From: Phascolarctobacterium sp.
Lineage (GTDB): Bacteria; Bacillota; Negativicutes; Acidaminococcales; Acidaminococcaceae
DNA length: 22,524 bases
NCBI GenBank assembly: GCA_024405645.1
Contig: JAKSOJ010000003.1
Location: forward strand, 1 to 22,524
Direction: 5' to 3'
Below are positions 14,905 to 21,769 of the stretch, one piece after another (within the stretch, counting starts at the first letter, position 1; each line of letters opens with the position of its first letter). Made by a program: the position numbers and the translations under genes. The notes below the pieces were generated by a model, which saw only the letters and a program-made list of their open reading frames with translations, was not told the origin of the DNA and did no database searches.

Positions 14905-15897
14905 ATGAAGATTCCTCGTATCGTACACACACTTACAAAAGAAGTACGCAATAATTTAACTGAATATAGTCATTATCTAGTTGCCGTAAGTGGCGGAGCA
15001 GATTCTTTAGCTTTAGCAGATATTTGCGCAACTCTTCAAGGAGAAGGATTCGCTACTTTTACAGTCTGCCATGTTGAGCATGGTATTAGGGACAAGGAAT
15101 CTCTTGAAGATATGGAGTTCGTTGAGGATTTTTGTGCTGAAAAGCATTTGTCCTATGTTGGAGTTCATGTAGAAACATTGGCTTACGCCGAACAAAACAA
15201 ACTAAGCGTTGAGGATGCGGCTAGACAACTTCGGTATGGTGCTTTGCGTAAGGTTATGGTTGATGTTGGAGCAAGTAAAATTTTGACTGCACATCAGGCA
15301 GACGATCAAGCAGAGACAGTATTGTGGCGTTTTTTGCGTGGAGCCGGACTTGATGGATTAGCTGGTATGAGCTTGGAAAACAACGATGTTCTAAGACCAT
15401 TAATCAACGTAACTAGAAAAGAGATTATAGATTATCTTGCCGAGAAAAAATTAAATTATCGATTAGATAGCACAAATGCAAATTTAAAATACACTCGTAA
15501 CAAAATTAGGCAGGAACTTTTGCCATTTTTGGCTAATAATTATAATACTAGAATTTTAGAGACTTTATCTCGCACTGCTAAAGTGCTAGGTGAAGATGCT
15601 TTATGTTTGAATGAACTGGCTCAAACTGAATATCAAAAGGCTCTTATTGAGAGCGGAGATGCTTTAGTCTTGGATGCCAAAATGCTTAGCTTCTTGGCTC
15701 CTGCAATTTGTAAGCGGGTTCTTCGTATAGCTTGTTTTAATTTTAAGCTGACGGAGCTTGATTTTGAAAGAACTCAAGCTATCTATGAAATGCTAAAACG
15801 TAATACTGGAAATAAAGTGATTGAATTGCCTCAAGGGGTTACAGTTACTTTAAAGAATCATAGATTAATCTTTGTTAATAAAACTATTGAGCAGTAA
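14905..15897 (+). CDS. tilS: tRNA(Ile)-lysidine synthase, short form
   Basis: A 330-residue enzyme that attaches lysine to C34 of the CAU-anticodon tRNA-Ile so that it reads AUA. The PP-loop ATPase signature SGGADS is at 29-34 and HQADDQAETVLWRFLRGAGLDGLAGM is the second conserved block (key residues H, D, D, E, T). LDSTNANLKYTRNKIRQELLPFL follows. The protein ends shortly after the central helical domain and lacks the C-terminal domain seen in the 430-470-residue enzymes of E. coli and B. subtilis, resembling the compact Aquifex form. The ATG at 14905 follows GGGAG (14895-14899) by 5 bases; a reading from 14857 would run through the terminator. hpt follows 11 bases after the stop. Confidence 0.92.
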   Translation: MKIPRIVHTLTKEVRNNLTEYSHYLVAVSGGADSLALADICATLQGEGFATFTVCHVEHGIRDKESLEDMEFVEDFCAEKHLSYVGVHVETLAYAEQNKLSVEDAARQLRYGALRKVMVDVGASKILTAHQADDQAETVLWRFLRGAGLDGLAGMSLENNDVLRPLINVTRKEIIDYLAEKKLNYRLDSTNANLKYTRNKIRQELLPFLANNYNTRILETLSRTAKVLGEDALCLNELAQTEYQKALIESGDALVLDAKMLSFLAPAICKRVLRIACFNFKLTELDFERTQAIYEMLKRNTGNKVIELPQGVTVTLKNHRLIFVNKTIEQ

Positions 15898-15908
15898 AGG
15901 AGAATATT

Positions 15909-16463
15909 ATGAGAACTGTACATGATGACGTAAAAAAAGTATTATTGACCAGAGAACAAATCGATGAACGTGTTGCTGAATTAGGCGCACAAATTTCTAA
16001 AGATTATGCTGGAAAAGAAATCGTAATGATTTGCCTTCTTTCTGGTGCTGCTTGGTTTGCAACTGACTTGTCCAGAGCAATTGAAAATGATATGCGTATG
16101 GACTTTATGGTTGCTTCTAGCTATGGCAATGGCACAACTACTTCTGGCAATGTTAAAGTAAGCCTTGATGTTAGAACCGATATCGTAAATAAACACGTGC
16201 TTTTGGTTGACGATATTATTGATACTGGTACTACTTTCAAAGCTATTAGTGATATGTTATCTAGCCGTGGCGTTGCTTCTATTAAAACTGTTGCACTTTG
16301 CGACAAAAAAGAAAGACGTACTGCTGAAATTGAAGCTGACTATGTTGGCTTCGTAATTCCTGATGAATTTGTTGTTGGCTTTGGCCTCGACTATGCAGGT
16401 AATTATCGCAATCTTCCTTACATCGGCGTTCTTAAACCCGAAGTATATGCACGCGCTCATTAA
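15909..16463 (+). CDS. hpt: Hypoxanthine(-guanine) phosphoribosyltransferase
   Basis: A 184-residue purine-salvage enzyme joining hypoxanthine or guanine to PRPP. The PRPP-binding loop VDDIIDTGTT is at 100-109, after the acidic strand HVLLV; LLSGAAWFATDLSRAI and MDFMVASSYGNGT are the other active-site blocks, and VVGFGLDYAGNYRNLPYIGVL the C-terminal signature. The ribosome site AAGGAG lies 6 bases before ATG, and the 11-base gap to tilS indicates co-transcription. The tilS-hpt-ftsH order is the same in Bacillus. Confidence 0.96.
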   Translation: MRTVHDDVKKVLLTREQIDERVAELGAQISKDYAGKEIVMICLLSGAAWFATDLSRAIENDMRMDFMVASSYGNGTTTSGNVKVSLDVRTDIVNKHVLLVDDIIDTGTTFKAISDMLSSRGVASIKTVALCDKKERRTAEIEADYVGFVIPDEFVVGFGLDYAGNYRNLPYIGVLKPEVYARAH

Positions 16464-16480
16464 TCACTTTTAATTACTCC

Positions 16481-16509
16481 TTGTCTAAAACTCTAGACTG
16501 TTATATAAT
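16481..16509 (+). promoter_or_regulatory. Probable ftsH promoter
   Basis: TTGTCT (16481-16486) and a perfect TATAAT (16504-16509) are 17 bases apart, 36 bases before the ftsH start. A short inverted repeat GTCTA/TAGAC (16483-16487 and 16494-16498) overlaps the -35 and spacer and could be an operator, but is very short. Confidence 0.65.
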
Positions 16510-16530
16510 TAAATATTATCGAAAAAATAC

Positions 16531-16537
16531 AAGGAGG
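16531..16537 (+). promoter_or_regulatory. Ribosome binding site supporting the TTG start of ftsH
   Basis: AAGGAGG, fully complementary to the 16S rRNA tail, lies 8 bases before TTG at 16546. No ATG in frame lies near enough to compete, and the protein would lose its first membrane segment if begun later. Confidence 0.85.
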
Positions 16538-16545
16538 ATACGTAC

Positions 16546-18444
16546 TTGAGTAAATTCTTTAAGAACGTTCTGTTTTACCTCGTTGGTATTACTGCCTTGA
16601 TTTATATGTTTAATCACTATTCAGGAGATACTGCGAAATTGCATGAGATTTCCTATACAAATTTCATGGAGCACGTGCAACATGATGAGGTTAAACAAGT
16701 CACTATTGTTGATAATATAATCAGCGGCAAGTTATCTAATGGTAAAGAATTTTCTACTGTTGCACCCAATGATGCAAAGCTAGTAGAAAAATTAGAAGCA
16801 AAGAAAATTGACATTAAGGCTGAATTACCTCCTCAACCGCCCTGGTGGATGAGTATTCTTACAGCTATTTTGCCCATGCTTATCATTGTTGGACTTTGGT
16901 TTATGTTCATGAATCAAGGTGGCGGCGGTGGCAAGGTTATGAATTTTGGCAAGAGTCGTGCTCGTCGTTTTGACGATGACAAGAATCCTATAAAATTTAA
17001 TGACGTTGCTGGTGCAGATGAAGCTAAACAAGAATTAGAAGAGGTTGTTGAGTTTTTGAAATCTCCCAAAAAGTACAATGATTTGGGAGCGAAGATTCCT
17101 AAAGGCGTTTTGCTTTATGGACCTCCGGGTACTGGTAAAACTCTTCTTGCGAAGGCTGTTGCTGGTGAGGCTGGAGTTCCGTTCTTCTCTATCTCTGGTT
17201 CTGATTTCGTAGAAATGTTCGTAGGCGTAGGCGCAAGCCGCGTACGTGACTTGTTTGATCAAGCGAAGAAAAGTGCTCCTTGCATTATCTTCATTGACGA
17301 AATTGATGCAGTTGGTCGTCAACGTGGTGCAGGTCTTGGTGGTGGTCACGATGAACGTGAACAAACCTTGAACCAATTACTCGTTGAGATGGATGGCTTT
17401 AGTGCTAACGAAGGCATCATCATGATTGCTGCAACCAACAGACCTGACATTCTCGATCCGGCGCTCTTACGTCCAGGTCGTTTTGACAGACAAATCGTGG
17501 TTGACCGTCCTGACCTTAAAGGTCGTGAAGCTATTCTTAAGGTTCACGTAAAAGGAAAACCTTTAGGTGAAGATATCGACCTCTCCGTTATCGCTAAACG
17601 CACTCCTGGCTTTACTGGTGCTGATCTTTCTAATCTTGTAAACGAAGCTGCTCTACTGACTGCTCGTAGAGATAAGAAAGTTATTAATATGCCAGAAATG
17701 GAAGAAGCTGCTGAACGTGTTATCATGGGACCCGAAAGAAAATCCCGTGTAATTTCTGATAAAGAAAAACGTTTGACTGCTTATCATGAAGGTGGACATA
17801 CTATTGTTGGTATGCTCTTGCCGACTACAGATCCGGTTCATAAGGTAACAATTATTCCTCGCGGTCGTGCAGGTGGTTATACACTTAGCCTTCCGGCGGA
17901 AGATAAATACTATGCAACTCGCAGCGAAATGCTGGACGAACTTAAGGTTCTGCTTGGTGGTCGTGTTGCTGAAGCAATTGTTCTTGAAGACATTTCTAGT
18001 GGTGCTTCTAACGACCTGCAAAGAGCAACCCAATTGGCTCGTAGCATGATTTGTGAGTACGGCATGAGTGAAAATATTGGTCCTGTAACCTTTGGTCATC
18101 GTCAAGATCAAGTTTTCTTGGGTCGCGACATTGCTCGTGATAAAGACTATTCCGAAGAGGTAGCTGCCGAAATAGATAAAGAAGTACGTGCATTCTTAGA
18201 AAATGCATATACTCAAACTGAAGCACTTATCAACAATAACATTGATAAGCTCCATGCTATTGCTAGTGCTTTAATCGAGCATGAAACTTTGGAAGAATAT
18301 CAAATCAAAGAGATTATGGACTATGGTCATATTTTGACTAATGAAGAAAAAGAAGCAATGGCAAAAGAGGGTTTGGAAGAAACTGCAGAAGCAATTTCTG
18401 AAACTCCTGAAGCTGTTGTTCCTTCCGACGAAACTCAAGCTTAA
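16546..18444 (+). CDS. ftsH: ATP-dependent zinc metalloprotease FtsH
   Basis: A 632-residue membrane-bound AAA protease degrading misfolded membrane proteins and regulators. Membrane segments lie at about 6-23 and 103-124 with an extracytoplasmic domain between. The AAA module has Walker A GPPGTGKT at 192-199, pore-loop FVGVG starting at 225, Walker B IIFIDEID, and the arginine-finger region RPGRFDRQ at 309-316. The zinc site is HEGGH at 414-418 with the third ligand Asp490 in GASNDL. The tail is acidic and Glu/Ala-rich. Translation starts at TTG behind a perfect ribosome site. It has its own promoter and terminator. Length and motifs are normal for the family. Confidence 0.98.
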   Translation: MSKFFKNVLFYLVGITALIYMFNHYSGDTAKLHEISYTNFMEHVQHDEVKQVTIVDNIISGKLSNGKEFSTVAPNDAKLVEKLEAKKIDIKAELPPQPPWWMSILTAILPMLIIVGLWFMFMNQGGGGGKVMNFGKSRARRFDDDKNPIKFNDVAGADEAKQELEEVVEFLKSPKKYNDLGAKIPKGVLLYGPPGTGKTLLAKAVAGEAGVPFFSISGSDFVEMFVGVGASRVRDLFDQAKKSAPCIIFIDEIDAVGRQRGAGLGGGHDEREQTLNQLLVEMDGFSANEGIIMIAATNRPDILDPALLRPGRFDRQIVVDRPDLKGREAILKVHVKGKPLGEDIDLSVIAKRTPGFTGADLSNLVNEAALLTARRDKKVINMPEMEEAAERVIMGPERKSRVISDKEKRLTAYHEGGHTIVGMLLPTTDPVHKVTIIPRGRAGGYTLSLPAEDKYYATRSEMLDELKVLLGGRVAEAIVLEDISSGASNDLQRATQLARSMICEYGMSENIGPVTFGHRQDQVFLGRDIARDKDYSEEVAAEIDKEVRAFLENAYTQTEALINNNIDKLHAIASALIEHETLEEYQIKEIMDYGHILTNEEKEAMAKEGLEETAEAISETPEAVVPSDETQA

Positions 18445-18448
18445 TCTT

Positions 18449-18489
18449 AAAACTGCCGTACCATTAGGTATGGCAGTTTTTGTTTATGG
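18449..18489 (+). terminator. Intrinsic terminator after ftsH
   Basis: AAAACTGCCGTACC (18449-18462) pairs with GGTATGGCAGTTTT (18467-18480) through one G-T wobble, with an ATTA loop, and continues into TGTTT. It separates ftsH from birA. Confidence 0.92.
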
Positions 18490-18510
18490 TAGAAAGCACT
18501 AACTTTTACC

Positions 18511-18539
18511 TTGACTTGACGTTCACCTAGTGCTAACAT
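18511..18539 (+). promoter_or_regulatory. Probable birA promoter
   Basis: TTGACT (18511-18516) and TAACAT (18534-18539) are 17 bases apart. An overlapping alternative is TTGACG (18516-18521) with TAAAGT (18539-18544), also 17 apart. Either choice overlaps the BirA-type box at 18521-18548. Confidence 0.5.
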
Positions 18540-18548
18540 AAAGTTAAC
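18521..18548. promoter_or_regulatory. Candidate BirA-type operator in front of birA
   Basis: GTTCAC (18521-18526) and GTTAAC (18543-18548) are separated by 16 bases, identical to the spacing of both boxes upstream of the left-edge biotin gene. About 13 of 18 half-site positions fit; the left half has one mismatch in its core. It lies over the birA promoter, 27 bases before the start codon, and would let BirA repress its own synthesis. Confidence 0.55.
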
Positions 18549-18575
18549 ATAGTGTGTAAAATTGGAGGTTTAAAG

Positions 18576-19574
18576 ATGCGTAAACGTATTTTAGAACTTT
18601 TGAGAAATAATCAAAATGCTCCTTTGTCTGGTGAAGATATTTCTCGTCAACTAGAGGTATCTCGTACTGCAATTTGGAAGCATATTCAAGCATTAAAGGA
18701 CGAAGGCTATGAAATTGAGTCCGTGCCCAAAAAAGGATATTTGCTCAAAGAATTGCCTGATCGTTTATATCCTGCTGAAATTAATGCTCATTTGAAAACA
18801 AAATGGTTAGGTCGCAGCATTTGCTACGAAGATACTATTGACTCCTCTAATAATGTTGCTAAGATTATTGCTAATCAAGGCTGTGAAAATGGTCTTTTGG
18901 TAGTATGCGAGGAACAAACTGGTGGCAAAGGTCGTTTGCAAAGAGGTTGGATTAGCCCCCATCATCATGGTATTTGGTTCTCAGTGGTTTTAAAACCGCC
19001 TTTCCTTCCCGAAGAAGCTCCTAAATTTACCTTACTTGCAGCAGTGGCAGTGGTAAAGGCTATAAATAAAGTTAAAGGTGTACATGCTGCTATTAAATGG
19101 CCTAACGATATTCTGCTTTTAGGTCGTAAAATGGTTGGCATTTTGACAGAAATGAGCGCAGAGTTCGGACACATTAACTATGTTGTTATTGGAACAGGTG
19201 TTAATACCAATGGTGTTCCAGAGGATTATCCTGAAGAAGTTCGCGATTTGGCAGTTTCTGTTTGCGATGCAGCTGAAGAGCCTTTTACTCGTGTAGAACT
19301 TTTATGCGATATGCTCAAAAACATGGAAGATTTGTATGAATTAGCAGTGGAAAAGGGCTTTGATGCTGTTCTTGATGAATGGCGTAAATACTCTTGTACT
19401 ATTGGCCAAGCTGTAAAAGTAATTGCTCCAGATAAAACCTATTTTGGTAAAGCTATCGATATCGATTCTGAAGGCCTTTTGATTGTTGAAAAGGATGACG
19501 GCGAAATTGAAAAAGTTGTCGCAGGTGACGTTAGCATTAGACCTGCTGCCGCAAAGGATGGAGCATATGCATAA
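18576..19574 (+). CDS. birA: Bifunctional biotin-protein ligase / biotin operon repressor
   Basis: A 332-residue BirA. The N-terminal winged helix-turn-helix (about 1-60, with PLSGEDISRQLEVSRTAIWK) shows the DNA-binding form. The ligase domain carries TIDSSNN (87-93), the biotinyl-AMP loop GGKGRLQRGW at 116-125 and the catalytic-lysine motif KWPND with GRKMVGILTE; a C-terminal SH3-like domain ends the protein. It activates biotin to biotinyl-AMP, transfers it to carrier proteins and, as a biotinyl-AMP-bound dimer, represses biotin genes. The ATG at 18576 has GGAGG (18564-18568) 7 bases upstream; an upstream in-frame start at 18552 would include this site and is rejected. Three candidate operators for it lie in this window. 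Confidence 0.96.
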   Translation: MRKRILELLRNNQNAPLSGEDISRQLEVSRTAIWKHIQALKDEGYEIESVPKKGYLLKELPDRLYPAEINAHLKTKWLGRSICYEDTIDSSNNVAKIIANQGCENGLLVVCEEQTGGKGRLQRGWISPHHHGIWFSVVLKPPFLPEEAPKFTLLAAVAVVKAINKVKGVHAAIKWPNDILLLGRKMVGILTEMSAEFGHINYVVIGTGVNTNGVPEDYPEEVRDLAVSVCDAAEEPFTRVELLCDMLKNMEDLYELAVEKGFDAVLDEWRKYSCTIGQAVKVIAPDKTYFGKAIDIDSEGLLIVEKDDGEIEKVVAGDVSIRPAAAKDGAYA

Positions 19575-19579
19575 AACTA

Positions 19580-19607
19580 TTGCAATCTTTTAAGATTGTG
19601 GTAAAAT
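19580..19607 (+). promoter_or_regulatory. Probable coaX promoter with internal hairpin
   Basis: TTGCAA (19580-19585) and TAAAAT (19602-19607) are 16 bases apart, with an extended -10 (TGG directly before TAAAAT). CAATCTT (19583-19589) and AAGATTG (19592-19598) form an inverted repeat inside the promoter. With no T-tract it is more likely an operator or chance than a terminator. Confidence 0.55.
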
Positions 19608-19667
19608 ATTTAAGGTTTTTGAACCTGTTTTCCATATTAAATAAATTACCTTATGGAGGTATATTAT

Positions 19668-20441
19668 ATGTTATTGGTGTTAGATGTAGGCAATACTAAT
19701 ATCGTTGCAGGCGTATACGATGGAAAAGAACTTTTGACTCACTGGCGTTTTTCTACTGACCGTGGTAAGACTGCTGATGAATTTGGCATTACCCTGCGTA
19801 GTATGTTTATGTACAATGACGTAAACATGAGAATGATTGACGCTGTAATTATTTCTAGCGTTGTGCCTCCCGTCGTTGTTCCTCTGTGCCACATGTGCGA
19901 ACGTTATTTTAATGTTAAACCTTTGGTTGTAGGACCTGGCATCAAGAGTGGTATTCATATCCGTTATGACAATCCTAAAGAAGTTGGCGCTGACCGTATC
20001 GTTAACGCTGCAGCTGCTATGACCAAATATGCTCATATGAATAGACCTATGATTATTCTGGACTTTGGTACTGCAAATACCTATTGCGCTCTTCTTCCTA
20101 ATGGTGAATATTTGGGCGGAGCAATTTCTCCGGGTATTGGTATTAGCGCAGAAGCACTTTATAATCGTGCAGCTAAGCTTCCTCGTATTGAACTTTCCAT
20201 TCCTGGTCAAGTTATTAACAAAAATACAGTTAGCAGCATGCAAGCTGGTATCATGTACGGTTTCGTTGGCCAAATGGAATACATTGTTAAGAAGATGAAG
20301 GAAGAGTTTGGTAAGGATGCGATTGTCATCGGTACAGGTGGCTTTGCTAATACCATGAGTCAAGCATCTGACTGCATCGATTACGTAGAACCTTTCTTGA
20401 CTTTGGAAGGCTTGCGTATTCTTTACGAAAAGAACAAATAA
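19668..20441 (+). CDS. coaX: Type III pantothenate kinase
   Basis: A 257-residue enzyme phosphorylating pantothenate, the first step of coenzyme A synthesis; type III enzymes lack feedback inhibition by CoA. The ATP-site motif DVGNTN is at 6-11, the GADR motif with the presumed catalytic Asp109 is present, and GGAISPGI follows. The second phosphate motif, usually DFGTATT, reads DFGTANT here, with YCAL after it where an aromatic plus Asp is usual. The ATG at 19668 has GGAGG (19655-19659) 8 bases upstream; the ATG at 19653 would overlap that site. Location next to birA is common in Clostridia and Negativicutes. A terminator follows. Confidence 0.95.
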   Translation: MLLVLDVGNTNIVAGVYDGKELLTHWRFSTDRGKTADEFGITLRSMFMYNDVNMRMIDAVIISSVVPPVVVPLCHMCERYFNVKPLVVGPGIKSGIHIRYDNPKEVGADRIVNAAAAMTKYAHMNRPMIILDFGTANTYCALLPNGEYLGGAISPGIGISAEALYNRAAKLPRIELSIPGQVINKNTVSSMQAGIMYGFVGQMEYIVKKMKEEFGKDAIVIGTGGFANTMSQASDCIDYVEPFLTLEGLRILYEKNK

Positions 20442-20455
20442 TTGTAAATCAAAAT

Positions 20456-20484
20456 GCCCGACTTATTTCGGTCGGGCTTTCTTT
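20456..20484 (+). terminator. Intrinsic terminator after coaX
   Basis: GCCCGAC (20456-20462) pairs with GTCGGGC (20471-20477), followed by TTTCTTT. The dusB ribosome site begins 12 bases later. Confidence 0.88.
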
Positions 20485-20508
20485 ATAAGTGCGTTTTAAG
20501 GAGTATTC

Positions 20509-21510
20509 ATGCGTATCGGAAATATTGAACTTTCTGCACCTGTGGCTCTAGCCCCTATGGCTGGAATAACAGACCTGCCTTTTCGCCTAATTTCTAGACG
20601 AATGGGTGCAGGCATGACTGTTAGTGAAATGGTTAGTGCAAAAGGTCTTTTATATAAAAATGTTAAAACTATAGATATGCTACAGATAGATCCAGGGGAG
20701 AGACCGACAGCCATACAACTTTTTGGTTCTGTTCCTGATGAATTGGCAGAGGCTGCAAGAATTGTCGAAGCAAGTGGCGCAGATATGATAGATTTTAATA
20801 TGGGATGCCCTGTTCCGAAAATTGTTAACAATGGTGAAGGTTCTTCTTTGATGAAGAATCCCAAATTAGCACATGATATTTTGGCTGCTATGGTTAGGAC
20901 TGTAAAAATTCCTGTAACTGTCAAATTTCGCGCAGGTTGGGATGAAGAACATCTTAATGCAGTAGAAATTGCTAAAGCCGTTGAAGCTGCTGGTGTTAGT
21001 TGTATTGCTGTTCACGGAAGAACTCGCGTACAATTTTACGAAGGAAAAGCTAATTGGTCCATCATTGGCGATGTCAAAAAAGCTGTAGGTATACCAGTTT
21101 TTGGCAATGGTGATATTGTATCCGTAGAATCAGGTCTGAGAATGATTTCCGAAACTAATGTGGATGGACTTATGGTTGGTCGTGGTGCTGATGGTAATCC
21201 TTGGATTTTCAGAGAATTGGCTGCTGCGCTTACTGGCAAGGAGATTCCCAAGGCTCCTTCGTTAGAAGAAAGACTCAGCCTAGCAAGAGAACATTTGCAA
21301 ATGCTTATAGATTTTAAAGGAGAATATATTTCTGTCAAGGAAATGCGTAGGCATATATCGGCGTACTTAAAAGGCATGCCTCATGCGGCTGAATTCCGTG
21401 CGCGTTTTCACAAAATGAATACGCAAGTAGAATTTGAGAACCTGCTTGATGAATATCAAAATACTGCTTTAGAGTACTATGAACGAGAAAGATTAATTCA
21501 TAATTTTTAA
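20509..21510 (+). CDS. dusB: tRNA-dihydrouridine synthase
   Basis: A 333-residue FMN enzyme of the DusB/NifR3 type, reducing uridines in the tRNA D-loop with NADPH. The TIM barrel opens with PMAGITDLPFR at 16-26; the catalytic cysteine is Cys100 in NMGCP; KFRAGWDEEH, the HGRTR motif that contacts FMN/tRNA, and GNGDI are all present. The C-terminal part (about 240-333) is the helical tRNA-binding domain. AAGGAG precedes the ATG. In Bacillus dus lies further down the same cluster, so the position supports the conserved block. The upstream terminator suggests read-through or a weak promoter of its own. Confidence 0.95.
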   Translation: MRIGNIELSAPVALAPMAGITDLPFRLISRRMGAGMTVSEMVSAKGLLYKNVKTIDMLQIDPGERPTAIQLFGSVPDELAEAARIVEASGADMIDFNMGCPVPKIVNNGEGSSLMKNPKLAHDILAAMVRTVKIPVTVKFRAGWDEEHLNAVEIAKAVEAAGVSCIAVHGRTRVQFYEGKANWSIIGDVKKAVGIPVFGNGDIVSVESGLRMISETNVDGLMVGRGADGNPWIFRELAAALTGKEIPKAPSLEERLSLAREHLQMLIDFKGEYISVKEMRRHISAYLKGMPHAAEFRARFHKMNTQVEFENLLDEYQNTALEYYERERLIHNF

Positions 21511-21587
21511 GCATTAAATCGATTTGAAGTTGATGTTTTGCAAAACAGAGGCGTTTGCACAATTGTTTGCCTTGAAGAGATATAAAA

Positions 21588-21603
21588 TTTGTAAATTTAC
21601 AAA
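21588..21603. promoter_or_regulatory. Perfect 16-base palindrome in the dusB-downstream spacer
   Basis: TTTGTAAATTTACAAA is a perfect dyad, between dusB and the terminator at 21618. A related half-site TTTGTAAAT recurs at 21671-21679, before the next promoter. It could be a transcription-factor operator, but AT-rich palindromes also arise by chance. Confidence 0.35.
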
Positions 21604-21617
21604 AGAATAGAGAATGC

Positions 21618-21657
21618 AAATATCCCGTCATTAAAGTGTCGGGATATTTAATTTTTT
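21618..21657 (+). terminator. Intrinsic terminator in the dusB-dehydrogenase spacer
   Basis: AAATATCCCG (21618-21627) pairs perfectly with CGGGATATTT (21640-21649), followed by AATTTTTT. It ends the dusB transcript about 108 bases after the stop. Confidence 0.88.
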
Positions 21658-21703
21658 AATTAATTATTTCTTTGTAAATGTCCGTAAAAGAGATGATTTT
21701 GTA

Positions 21704-21731
21704 TTGACAATATCTTTGTATATGTTAAAAT
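21704..21731 (+). promoter_or_regulatory. Promoter of the right-edge dehydrogenase-like gene
   Basis: Consensus TTGACA (21704-21709) and TAAAAT (21726-21731) with a 16-base spacer, 38 bases before the start codon. Confidence 0.7.
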
Positions 21732-21769
21732 AGCATTTCGTAAAAGAAGGATTAGGGAGTAGTCACACC

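Noticed and set aside
19680..20363. A 227-codon open frame antisense to coaX
   Set aside because: It is the complement of a clearly conserved kinase gene, its product is rich in Asn, Thr, His and Cys with no family resemblance, and it has no ribosome site.
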